Assembly: GCA_964390805.1 (NCBI GenBank)
Contig: CAYMKL010000165.1
Span: 1-13,912 of the forward strand
Direction of reading: 5' to 3'
Source: CAYMKL01 sp964390805
GTDB lineage: Bacteria; Chloroflexota; Anaerolineae; VGOG01
DNA: 13,912 nt
The first letter of the stretch is position 1. The number at the start of each line of letters is the position of its first letter. Both the position numbers and the translations under genes were made by a program. Shown piece by piece: positions 5,577-12,963 of this stretch. The notes under the pieces are model-generated. The model worked only from the letters and a program-made list of their open reading frames with translations, was not told where the DNA came from and ran no database searches.

Positions 5577-7403
5577 ATGCGGCAATTGCAAACAGGCGAA
5601 TCGGCAAAACTCAAGATAGAGCGTGCACTGCGACTTGACTTCGCCTTGCGCCTGGTCTGGCAAAGCGCGCCAGGTTGGACGATGGCCAGCCTGGCGCTCC
5701 TGATTGTGCAGGGCATCCTGCCGCTGGCGTCGCTCTATCTCATGAAGCTGGTGGTGGACGCGGTAACTACCGCACTGGATGCTCCCGACAAGGGAGCCGC
5801 CTTCGGGCAGGTGGGACTCCTCATTGCCCTCACGGGCGGGGTGACCCTGCTAAGCGCCCTGACCCGCTCGATAGCAGGGCTGGTCAGCGAAGCGCAGGGC
5901 CAGGTGATCACCGACCACATGAGCGATGTTCTCCACGCCAAATCCATCGAGGTAGACCTGGAATACTACGAGAGCGCGCAGTACTACGACAAGCTCCATC
6001 GCGCCCAACGAGAAGCCCCCTTCCGCCCTGTCCGTATCGTGAATGGCTTGGTGCAGGTCGCTCAGAACGGCATCTCCCTGCTGGCCATGGCCGGCCTGCT
6101 GTTCTCATTCCATTGGGGCATTGCCGCCATCCTGTTCGTCGCAGCCCTCCCCGGACTCTTCGTGCGTCTGAGATATGCTGGCCAGACGTATCGCTGGCAA
6201 CGCCAACGGACCTCTGCCGAACGGCAAGCCTGGTACTTCCATTGGATGCTCACCGGAGACAGACATGCCAAGGAAATCCGCCAATTTGATCTGGGGTCTC
6301 TGTTCATGCGCCGCTTTCGCGATTTGCGCCAGCAACTCCGCCGGGAGAGAATCGAGATCGCCACCAGGCGTTCCATGGCGGAGTTGGTGGCCCAGATCAG
6401 CTCCACCCTGGCGGTGTTTGGTTCGTACGCCTTCATTGCCTACCGGACAGTGCAGGGCAGTATCACTCTAGGCGACCTGGTCATGTACTACCAGGCATTT
6501 CAGCGCGGGCAGGGCTTTCTTCAGCAAATACTGAGCGGTCTGGCTGGCCTCTACGAGGACAACCTGTTTCTCTCCAATCTCTATGAGTTCCTGGATCTGA
6601 AACCAAAGGTGTCCGAACCGTCACAGCCACAGGCCGTTCCGCAAGCTATGCAAACCGGCATCGTGTTTGATGGCGTCAGCTTTCAGTACCCCACAGGCGA
6701 CAGGGAAGTGCTGGAGGACATCACCCTGACCATTCGGCCGGGGGAAGTGGTGGCCCTGGTGGGTGAGAACGGATCGGGCAAAACGACCCTGATCAAGCTG
6801 CTGTGCCGCTTGTACGACCCCGCCAGCGGGACCATTACCCTCGACGACATTGACCTGCGCCAGTTTGAGACCACCGCACTGCGCCGCGAGATCAGTGTTA
6901 TCTTCCAGGACTATGCAAAGTACCATCTGACGGCGAGGGAGAACATCTGGTTCGGAAACGTCACTCTGACGCCCGATGAGGAACGGATCGTGGAAGCGGC
7001 CCGACATGCCGGCGCTGACGAGGTCATAGCGGGGTTGCCCCAGGGCTACGAGACCATCCTGGGCAAGTGGTTTGAAAATGGAGAGGAGCTCAGCATCGGT
7101 GAATGGCAGAAAGTGGCCCTGGCGCGGGCATTCCTGCGCGATGCCCAGATCATCGTGCTGGACGAACCGACCAGTTCCCTGGACGCCAAGGCCGAATACG
7201 AGGTCTTCAAGAAGTTCCGCCAACTGGCCGAAGGCCGGACGGTTATTCTCATCAGCCATCGCTTTTCCACAGTTAGGATGGCCGACCGCATCTTCGTGCT
7301 GGAGGATGGGAGAATCATCGAAAGCGGCAGCCATGATGATTTGGTTCGCCTGGGCGGAACGTATGCACGCTTGTTTGAGACACAGGCGCAGTACTACAGG
7401 TGA
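5577..7403 (+). CDS. Type I ABC exporter, fused membrane and ATPase domains
   Basis: A 608-residue half-transporter. ATG 5577 is chosen because AAGGA (5563-5567) precedes it; an upstream in-frame GTG at 5493 lies inside the structured RNA region. The membrane domain (about residues 30-340) has hydrophobic helices beginning at WTMASLALLIVQGILPL (34-50). The ATPase domain holds Walker A GENGSGKTT (396-404), a Q-loop in VIFQDY, signature LSIGEWQ (505-511), Walker B IIVLDEP (525-531) with E530, and the H-loop histidine H561 (ISHRF). The signature is LSIGE rather than LSGGQ; the following WQKVALARAF is typical of the NisT/peptide-exporter-like branch. It probably works as a homodimer that exports a peptide, lipid or drug, but the substrate cannot be told. 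No forward promoter is evident just upstream. An AAGGCACC repeat begins on its stop codon. Confidence 0.88.
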   Translation: MRQLQTGESAKLKIERALRLDFALRLVWQSAPGWTMASLALLIVQGILPLASLYLMKLVVDAVTTALDAPDKGAAFGQVGLLIALTGGVTLLSALTRSIAGLVSEAQGQVITDHMSDVLHAKSIEVDLEYYESAQYYDKLHRAQREAPFRPVRIVNGLVQVAQNGISLLAMAGLLFSFHWGIAAILFVAALPGLFVRLRYAGQTYRWQRQRTSAERQAWYFHWMLTGDRHAKEIRQFDLGSLFMRRFRDLRQQLRRERIEIATRRSMAELVAQISSTLAVFGSYAFIAYRTVQGSITLGDLVMYYQAFQRGQGFLQQILSGLAGLYEDNLFLSNLYEFLDLKPKVSEPSQPQAVPQAMQTGIVFDGVSFQYPTGDREVLEDITLTIRPGEVVALVGENGSGKTTLIKLLCRLYDPASGTITLDDIDLRQFETTALRREISVIFQDYAKYHLTARENIWFGNVTLTPDEERIVEAARHAGADEVIAGLPQGYETILGKWFENGEELSIGEWQKVALARAFLRDAQIIVLDEPTSSLDAKAEYEVFKKFRQLAEGRTVILISHRFSTVRMADRIFVLEDGRIIESGSHDDLVRLGGTYARLFETQAQYYR

Positions 7404-7422
7404 AGGCACCAAGGCACCAAGG
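7403..7422 (+). repeat. 8-nt tandem (AAGGCACC)2 at the ABC stop codon
   Basis: AAGGCACC at 7403-7410 and 7411-7418, followed by AAGG. The repeat starts within the TGA stop of the ABC gene, which suggests insertion at the gene's 3' end. It has the same style as the 7-9 nt tandems in the large membrane protein. Confidence 0.6.
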
Positions 7423-7437
7423 TCATGGAATAGCAAG

Positions 7438-7457
7438 GCCTGGTCTTCGGACCAGGC
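7438..7457. terminator. Bidirectional hairpin terminator between convergent genes
   Basis: GCCTGGTC (7438-7445), TTCG, GACCAGGC (7450-7457): a perfect 8-bp stem closed by the very stable C(UUCG)G tetraloop. Flanking AGCAAG and CTTTGCT nearly extend it. It lies between the ABC stop (7403) and the minus-strand hydrolase stop (7472), where a shared terminator is expected, although the U-tracts are short. Confidence 0.7.
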
Positions 7458-7471
7458 TCTTTGCTTTGCAT

Positions 7472-10240
7472 CTACTTCAGGATGAGCGGCAGGAACACGC
7501 GCCGAAACGTCGGTTCCTCCGGCGGATATTCCACCAACACCTCGTCCAGGTCGTCGTCCCAGTTGTCCTCCCGCACCCGGTCGGCCATCTCCGCCACCGA
7601 TGCTAACCAGACGTCCTCTCGGATGCCTCCCGGCCCGGCAGGAAAACCCCAGGGACGGATGTCGTGCCAATCGGCGGGTTCGGAGTTGGCCAGGTTGTCG
7701 GGGAAGCCGCTGCCATAGCCGGGGTTGATGGCCTGGACGTAAGAGTAAGCGTAAGCGTCGGCGTAGGCCAGGTCGGGGTTCATGCGCACCCACGATAGTC
7801 CCGCTGCGTCAGTGAAGCCGTCCCACGCCTGGTGGATGTGGGGCTTGGTCTCCGCCGCCTGCACGTGGTCGTCCTGGGCAAACACCAACATCACTTTGAG
7901 GTTCGGCACCTGGGTGACGAAGGCCGGATAGTTGTGCACCGTGACACGGAAGGGCCAGGCAGCCTGGGTTTCGGCAGGAGTGGCCAGATCCTCAGGCCAG
8001 TTCCCCAGCGTCAGCGCGCCGTTGTCCAGCAAAGCCTGGGTGATGGCGCGGGAGTAATATCGCTTGCCCCACATGGTCGGACTGATGGTTTCGTGAAGGA
8101 CGTGCTCCGGGAGGCCGTTGCCCGCCGCGAAGTAGGGTCGGCCCGGCGATTGCGGATCCGGCTGATACCAACCGACGGTCGAGTAATCCACGGTGACGGT
8201 GGTGGGGGTGTAGTCGTCCTCATCGTAGAAGGAGTTGTACACGGGATTGTGCTGGTCGTCGAAATGGCCCAACTCCAGGGGATACATCTCGTCGCGGGTC
8301 GGGTTCTCCCGCCCGACCAGATACTTGACTGTAGGCAACTCCGAACCATGATGAGCCAGAACGTTGGTGGCTACCACGCCGGCATGAGATGACGCGAACA
8401 GACCGACGTTGTCGGTGAGCGGCGTGACGGCCACCAACTCGCCGATGTAGTATCCGTCAACGTCCGGGATCAAGCCAGAGGCGAAGCGGATCACGTCGCG
8501 CAGAACCTCCAGGGAATCGGGCCCACCGTAGTCGTACACTCCTTCGCTTTGAGCGCCGGTGGCGGGATCCACCCTCTCTGGCCAGAGGTAGGACACGGTG
8601 ACGGCGCCGATCTGGGTGGTGTCGTTGACGCGGTGGAAGCCGCTTTTCGGTGTGAACCACGTCGAGACCTCGACGACGACCGGAGCCCCTTCCGGATAAC
8701 GAGGTTGTAGGGGGACTTCGGCTCGCACCGCGATGCGATCCCCGCCGGAATCCACGTAAGTGACCAAGTCTCCTCCTGCTGGTGTGGGTGTGAAGACCCC
8801 GTGCACCCGATCAGCCATCTGCCAGACGGCGGCCAGTTGATAGGTGGCCTTGGCGATGTCCTCAGGGATGCAGTAGGAGTTCACCCGCCCCCAATCGCCT
8901 GGCGGCGTGTTGGGCACGCGGTTGGGCAAGTCATCACGGCCCGCCAAACTGGGGTCGGCCTCGATAAGGTAGGCAGGGCTGGAGTTGATCTGCACCCAGG
9001 CGCCGTTGCTGTTCCACCCCTCAAACGCCTGCTGGATGTGGGGCTTGGTGGGGGCGGACTGGACGTGATCGCGCACACCGCACAGAACCATCGCCTCCAG
9101 GCGGTGTCCTGAGCTTGTCGAAGGATCGGCGATATTGGCCACCGCGTCGTCGTAGAGCCGCACCGCTTCCCGGATGTCCCAGTAGGCATCGGCCTCTGGG
9201 GGGATGGCGATTCCCTCTGGCCAGGGGTGGGGCATGATCTGGTTGTCGGCCAGGGCGTGGGTCACGGCGCGGGAGTAGACCTCCATTGTGTCGGAGTAGG
9301 GGTAGGTGTCCAGAGGAAAGTCCTCGCTCATGTCCAGAACGCCGTCCAGGTTCAGGTCAGGGGTCTGGAGATGGGTGACCGGGTCCTCGATGGTCGTGTA
9401 CTCCCCATCGCCATTACCGTCGTGGAAAACCTGACGCATCGTGCCGATGGGGTCGTACGTCAGGTCACTGTAATCTACGGCTAACACCATAGGTCCGTAG
9501 CCCAGGTATCGAGGATTGAAGAAATCGCCCTGGCCAGGGTGCGGGGGTTGCAGCCAGACGCGGCCCAGATCACGGGTGGCGATCTGGCTGGAAACGGGCG
9601 TCTCCCACTGGATGATATAACGCAGATGCCCCGCCAGCTCATCCCCGAACAGCGCGGCCACGGCGACGATGATGTTGCCGCCGTTGGAGACCCCCTCCAG
9701 CCCGATGTTATCGTGTAGCACAGGCACCGGCACGATGTCGTCAATGGTGCGCCCCTGGCTATCGCTCAGCTCGCCGGCGGCGTAGAGGATGACGTCGCGC
9801 AGGGCGGCGATGCAGTTGGGGCCGCGATAGTCGTAGACGCCATCGGATTGCCGCCCGGCCCACGGGTCCTCCCCGCCGGGGTAGACGAAGGTGACGATGA
9901 TGACGTCGTCCACGCTGGCGGGCAGATCGTGGTTGATCCCCTTTACCTCGAAGCCCCCCGCCCCCCAGACGAGCACGGGCGCGCCTTCGGGATAACGGGC
10001 GTTGCCGTGCATCGGCGTGTGGACGCGCACCGCCAGCGTTCCGGTAGGGCTGCCGGTGCTATCGGAAGGCAGGTCTATGTCTATCGGAACCAGGCCGCTG
10101 GGAGGAGCGTGGAATACTGACTGAGGTGGCTGAGCCGCAACCAGGCCTGTGCTTAGCAAAACCAGGCTCACCACAGCAGCGCAAATGGACAAAGGCCGCC
10201 AGGGGAATAGAGGGTGATGGATGCCAGTGTTTTTAGACAT
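7472..10240 (-). CDS. Secreted protein with two tandem alpha/beta-hydrolase-like domains
   Basis: A 922-residue protein that starts at ATG 10240 behind AAAGGAG (about 9 nt away). A signal peptide (1-36) ends VAA-Q. Domain A (~45-480) has a hydrolase nucleophile elbow GVSNGG (183-188, S185) and a late RDHVQ...KPHIQQAFEGW segment (390-409). Domain B (~488-905) repeats the plan with ASSHAG (616-621) and QDDHVQ...KPHIHQAWDGF (789-809). Both share RYPEGAP near the start, GVYDY-GP, a DNxGL lead-in to the elbow, and a closing MADRV. Domain A alone carries two EF-hand-like loops (274-285 and 295-306). The C-terminus, RRVFLPLILK, resembles a terminal motif of Chloroflexota secreted proteins. I do not recognise the exact family; a secreted esterase or peptidase is inference. 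It is the second gene of an operon, 42 bp after the preceding stop. Confidence 0.8.
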   Translation of the reverse strand: MSKNTGIHHPLFPWRPLSICAAVVSLVLLSTGLVAAQPPQSVFHAPPSGLVPIDIDLPSDSTGSPTGTLAVRVHTPMHGNARYPEGAPVLVWGAGGFEVKGINHDLPASVDDVIIVTFVYPGGEDPWAGRQSDGVYDYRGPNCIAALRDVILYAAGELSDSQGRTIDDIVPVPVLHDNIGLEGVSNGGNIIVAVAALFGDELAGHLRYIIQWETPVSSQIATRDLGRVWLQPPHPGQGDFFNPRYLGYGPMVLAVDYSDLTYDPIGTMRQVFHDGNGDGEYTTIEDPVTHLQTPDLNLDGVLDMSEDFPLDTYPYSDTMEVYSRAVTHALADNQIMPHPWPEGIAIPPEADAYWDIREAVRLYDDAVANIADPSTSSGHRLEAMVLCGVRDHVQSAPTKPHIQQAFEGWNSNGAWVQINSSPAYLIEADPSLAGRDDLPNRVPNTPPGDWGRVNSYCIPEDIAKATYQLAAVWQMADRVHGVFTPTPAGGDLVTYVDSGGDRIAVRAEVPLQPRYPEGAPVVVEVSTWFTPKSGFHRVNDTTQIGAVTVSYLWPERVDPATGAQSEGVYDYGGPDSLEVLRDVIRFASGLIPDVDGYYIGELVAVTPLTDNVGLFASSHAGVVATNVLAHHGSELPTVKYLVGRENPTRDEMYPLELGHFDDQHNPVYNSFYDEDDYTPTTVTVDYSTVGWYQPDPQSPGRPYFAAGNGLPEHVLHETISPTMWGKRYYSRAITQALLDNGALTLGNWPEDLATPAETQAAWPFRVTVHNYPAFVTQVPNLKVMLVFAQDDHVQAAETKPHIHQAWDGFTDAAGLSWVRMNPDLAYADAYAYSYVQAINPGYGSGFPDNLANSEPADWHDIRPWGFPAGPGGIREDVWLASVAEMADRVREDNWDDDLDEVLVEYPPEEPTFRRVFLPLILK
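9105..9124 (-). repeat. Dispersed palindromic element (family copy 2), in frame in hydrolase domain A
   Basis: On the minus strand, CCTTCG-ACAA-GCTCAGGACA. It is translated as ADPSTSSGH (371-379). In domain B of the same protein and in the paralogous domain of the upstream gene, the distance from the conserved Tyr to the DHV motif is 20 residues; in domain A it is 28. That shows a net in-frame insertion of eight residues at this site. Confidence 0.8.
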
Positions 10241-10282
10241 GGGTGTGAACTCCTTTCCTTTAATGGATACAGAAACCTACCG

Positions 10283-12625
10283 CTACAAATTCGCCGCCAG
10301 AAAGTCCCCCACGGCCTCCATAGCGGCCTGCGCCTCAGGGGTTCTGATTCCGACGATGAAACCGTGCTGCGCCCCCTCGACGGGCAGATAAGTGACATTG
10401 GCTCCGACACCATTGAGGGCCTCGTACAACCGCGCGGAGTTCTCGCAGCTCACGGCGTCGTCATCGGTGCCATGGACGAGGAAGGTGGGCGGCGCGTCTG
10501 CCGTCACGTAGGTCATCGGCGAGGCGGCGGCACAGAGCTGCGGTGCGTCCTGGCAGGCCTGACCGCCCAGGAAGACAGCCACAATGCTCTCAGCCGGCTC
10601 GCTCTCCTGGGCATGGAAAGCCAGGTCCACAGGGCCGAAACAGGAGATGATGGCCTGCACCTCGACGGCTCGACTGAGCTCGCCGAAGTCTCTGGCCGTC
10701 GGGTCGCCACAGGAAGGCTGCCAGGATGCTGCGGGGGAGGCAGGGACAGCCGCCAGACCTGCCAGCGCAGCCAGATGCCCCCCGGCAGAGGTGCCCATCA
10801 AGGCGATGCGATCAGGATCCACGTCGTATTCGGCCGCCTGCTCCCGCACCCAGGCGATGGCACACTGCACGTCGGCAACGGCCGCAGGGAAGGGGAAACC
10901 AGGAGCCAGGCGGTAGTTGATGGCAAACGCGGCGTAGCCGTGCTCCGCCATCCATTCCCCCAACCGCGAATGGCTCTCCTTGTCGCCGGCCTGCCAGTAG
11001 CCGCCGTGGATGAGGATGACAGCGGGATGTGGGCCGGGCGTCGCCGGCAGGTAAGCGTCCAATGCCAGCGACTCGCCTTCGACCACGGCGAAGGTTACGT
11101 CGGTGATCTGGGTCGGCTCGCCGAACCAATCCTTCATCAGCAGGGGAAGGTACAAGCGATGCGGTGTCGGAGTGGGTGTCGGTGGCGATGGCGGATACTG
11201 AACCAATACCTCCTCGAGGTTGTCGTCCCAGTTGTTCGCTCGCACGCGGTCGGCCATCTCGGCCACGGCAGCCAACCCAACGTCGTTTCGAGTGCCGCCC
11301 CCAATCATCGGGTGCGCCCACGACACAGCGTTGAGCCAATTGGCGGGCTCCGTGTTGGCGTCGTTGTCGGGGAACGCTGCTAAGCAGCAGTGCCCGCTGC
11401 TGCCGTAGTCGGATTTGACTTGCTGCACGTAGCTCACGTCCGGGTTCAACCGCACCCACAGCCCTGCCCCATCGTGAAAGCCATCGTAGGCCGTATGAAT
11501 GTGAGGCTTGTCTAGCGCGGGGTGCACGTGATCATCCTCGGCGAAGGTGAGCATAACCTTGAGCTGTGGAGCGGAACTGGCCAGCAAGGGGTAGTTGGCG
11601 ACAGTCATGCGGTAGGGCCAGGTCGCCCATGCCTCGTCTGGAGTCGCCAGATCTTCAGGCCAGTCCTCAAGCATCAACGCACTATTGTCCAGCAGCGCCT
11701 GGGTGAGCTCCATGGAGTAGTACCGCTTGCCCCACATCTGTGGAACCCGGCTGCCGAGAACGTAATCCTCGCCATCGGGCACGTCGAAGTAGGGGCGCCC
11801 ATCGGGGTACTCAGCGTTCTGGAGCCAGCCTATCGTAGCGTAGTCAACGTCCAGTCCAAAGGGCGAGTAGTCGTCGGGATAGCTGTAGTACGGATTGTAG
11901 ATGGGCTCGCCGTGCTCTCCCCAGTGCCCGATCTCGACACACGAGAGGGTGTCCGTGGTCGGGTTCTCCCCGCCCACCAGGTACTTGATATTGGGTAGGT
12001 CGTGGCCGTGGTGAGCCAGGACGTTGGTAGCTGCGATGCCGGGATGGGAGAAGGCGTAGAGGCCGACGTTGTCCGTCAGCGGCGTGATGTCGAGCAGCTC
12101 AGCGATGTAGTGCCCCTGGTAGTCGGGGATTTGGCCAGAGACAAAGCGGAGCACGTCTCTAAAGGCAGCGATGCTGTCCGGTCCGCCGTAGTCGTACACC
12201 CCCTCGCTGGAGACGCCTGCGCGCGAATCAGTCGTTCCCGGCCACAAGTAGCTCACCTCAATGGCCCCAATTCTGGTGGCCCCCACACCGCTAAACCCCT
12301 GACCCGGCGTGAAAAAGGTCGAGGTGTGGACGACGATGGGTGCGCCCTCGGGGTAGCGGGGAGTGGTGGGCAGTCTGAGGCTGACTGCGATCAGCCCCCC
12401 CTCTGTCCCCCCCAGCCCTTCGACCTCGCTCAGGGCAGGCTCTGGGGGGGATGAAGGGAGAGATTTCACGTACGTGATCAGTTCGCCAGCTAGGTGGGCG
12501 GGAAGGTTGCCGCGTCCTGGGCGAGAGGGCTGGGCCGCAGCCACGCCGGTGGCTGGGATCAGCAGGGTTGTCAGCAAAAAGAGGGCCAAGATAGCCCGGA
12601 ATGGAAGTTTCTTCAGAGTAGACAT
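10283..12625 (-). CDS. Secreted fusion: hydrolase-like domain plus BD-FAE/HSL-type esterase
   Basis: A 780-residue protein. ATG 12625 is chosen because GAGGAG lies five to six nt upstream; the earlier in-frame ATG 12658 overlaps a TATAAT box. A signal peptide ends near residue 31 (VAAA-Q). The N-terminal domain (~45-475) is a close paralogue of domain B in the next gene, with AFSHPG (191-196) in place of a GxSxG elbow and EDDHVH (363-368). A PTPTPTPH linker and YLPLLMK (to residue 498) follow. The C-terminal domain (~505-780) is a canonical alpha/beta hydrolase: oxyanion HGGYW (540-544), elbow GTSAGG with S613, HGTDDDAV with D722, and GAQHGF with H754, matching BD-FAE/carboxylesterase families. 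It probably cleaves esters outside the membrane. Residues ~56-77 are encoded by a nested repeat insertion. Confidence 0.85.
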   Translation of the reverse strand: MSTLKKLPFRAILALFLLTTLLIPATGVAAAQPSRPGRGNLPAHLAGELITYVKSLPSSPPEPALSEVEGLGGTEGGLIAVSLRLPTTPRYPEGAPIVVHTSTFFTPGQGFSGVGATRIGAIEVSYLWPGTTDSRAGVSSEGVYDYGGPDSIAAFRDVLRFVSGQIPDYQGHYIAELLDITPLTDNVGLYAFSHPGIAATNVLAHHGHDLPNIKYLVGGENPTTDTLSCVEIGHWGEHGEPIYNPYYSYPDDYSPFGLDVDYATIGWLQNAEYPDGRPYFDVPDGEDYVLGSRVPQMWGKRYYSMELTQALLDNSALMLEDWPEDLATPDEAWATWPYRMTVANYPLLASSAPQLKVMLTFAEDDHVHPALDKPHIHTAYDGFHDGAGLWVRLNPDVSYVQQVKSDYGSSGHCCLAAFPDNDANTEPANWLNAVSWAHPMIGGGTRNDVGLAAVAEMADRVRANNWDDNLEEVLVQYPPSPPTPTPTPHRLYLPLLMKDWFGEPTQITDVTFAVVEGESLALDAYLPATPGPHPAVILIHGGYWQAGDKESHSRLGEWMAEHGYAAFAINYRLAPGFPFPAAVADVQCAIAWVREQAAEYDVDPDRIALMGTSAGGHLAALAGLAAVPASPAASWQPSCGDPTARDFGELSRAVEVQAIISCFGPVDLAFHAQESEPAESIVAVFLGGQACQDAPQLCAAASPMTYVTADAPPTFLVHGTDDDAVSCENSARLYEALNGVGANVTYLPVEGAQHGFIVGIRTPEAQAAMEAVGDFLAANL
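12395..12460 (-). repeat. Nested repeat: palindromic element (copy 3) inside a Cn/Gn-ACAGA-Gn element
   Basis: Read on the minus strand: C7, then the complement of CCTTCG-ACCTC-GCTCAGGGCAGGCTC (12417-12442), then G7-ACAGA-G7 (12413-12395). The plus-strand element at 2438-2469 has the same C-run and G-run parts with only AC between them, so here one element appears to sit in the loop of the other. It is translated as PPEPALSEVEGLGGTEGG. Against domain B of the neighbouring paralogue it adds about 19 residues. Confidence 0.75.
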
Positions 12626-12656
12626 GGTGTTCTCCTCACTGTTGTGGTTTGACTCC

Positions 12657-12662
12657 ATTATA
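12657..12662 (-). promoter_or_regulatory. Consensus -10 box close to the esterase gene
   Basis: A perfect TATAAT on the minus strand, preceded by GTG, about 32 nt before the chosen start codon. No good -35 is visible at 16-18 nt. It overlaps the alternative ATG at 12658, which argues against that start. It may be a second promoter. Confidence 0.4.
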
Positions 12663-12758
12663 CACGTTGGGCGTTAAGCTCGTATTGGCGCTTTGTAAAA
12701 TGTCTGTAAAACCAAACCTGGTTACGACAACAATTTATGAAGGGACGCCTGCAACGAT

Positions 12759-12788
12759 ATTGTACCACACCTTACCCCCCTCAGTCAA
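12759..12788 (-). promoter_or_regulatory. Promoter of the hydrolase operon
   Basis: On the minus strand, TTGACT (12788-12783), an 18-nt spacer ending in TGTGG, and TACAAT (12764-12759). The transcript would start near 12752 and have a leader of about 127 nt, containing a short hairpin AACCA-GGTT-TGGTT (12723-12710, minus strand). Confidence 0.55.
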
Positions 12789-12862
12789 TACTGCGTGAGG
12801 GAGTTGGTCGGCAGCCTCCCAGTGAGGCGAAGGGCCGATCTGATCCTCGATAAGGAGGGAAT

Positions 12863-12891
12863 TTGCACAGATTGGTGCTCCATGTTATACT
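12863..12891 (+). promoter_or_regulatory. Promoter of the helical-protein/HNH pair
   Basis: TTGCAC (12863-12868), 17-nt spacer, TATACT (12886-12891), with TGT before the -10. The start is near 12898, giving a ~66-nt leader ending in AGGAGG (12951-12956) seven nt before ATG 12964. The ~305-nt gap 12659-12963 holds this promoter and the divergent one of the hydrolase operon; I see no gene in it. Confidence 0.6.
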
Positions 12892-12963
12892 TAGACGCGC
12901 TACTTGCCTGCCGAATGAGTACAGCGGGACTTGGCACAGCCCAAACCGCTAGGAGGATCCAAA

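Noticed and set aside
6621..7793. A 390-codon open frame on the minus strand across the end of the ABC gene
   Set aside because: It is antisense to the conserved ATPase motifs, lacks a ribosome site, runs over the terminator and has no recognisable domain. It is a shadow of GC-rich coding DNA.
10214..11383. A 389-codon open frame on the plus strand
   Set aside because: It lies opposite the canonical esterase domain (HGGYW, GTSAGG, HGTDD, GAQHGF), which is clearly the coding strand. Its composition is Gly/Arg-rich shadow sequence.
12626..12658. ATG 12658 as start of the esterase fusion
   Set aside because: It overlaps a TATAAT box, adds a polar MESNHNSEENT stretch before the signal peptide, and has no ribosome site, whereas ATG 12625 has GAGGAG.
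12710..12723. Terminator at AACCA-AACC-TGGTT
   Set aside because: The stem is only 5 bp, there is no U-run, and it lies in the leader of the minus-strand operon rather than after a gene.
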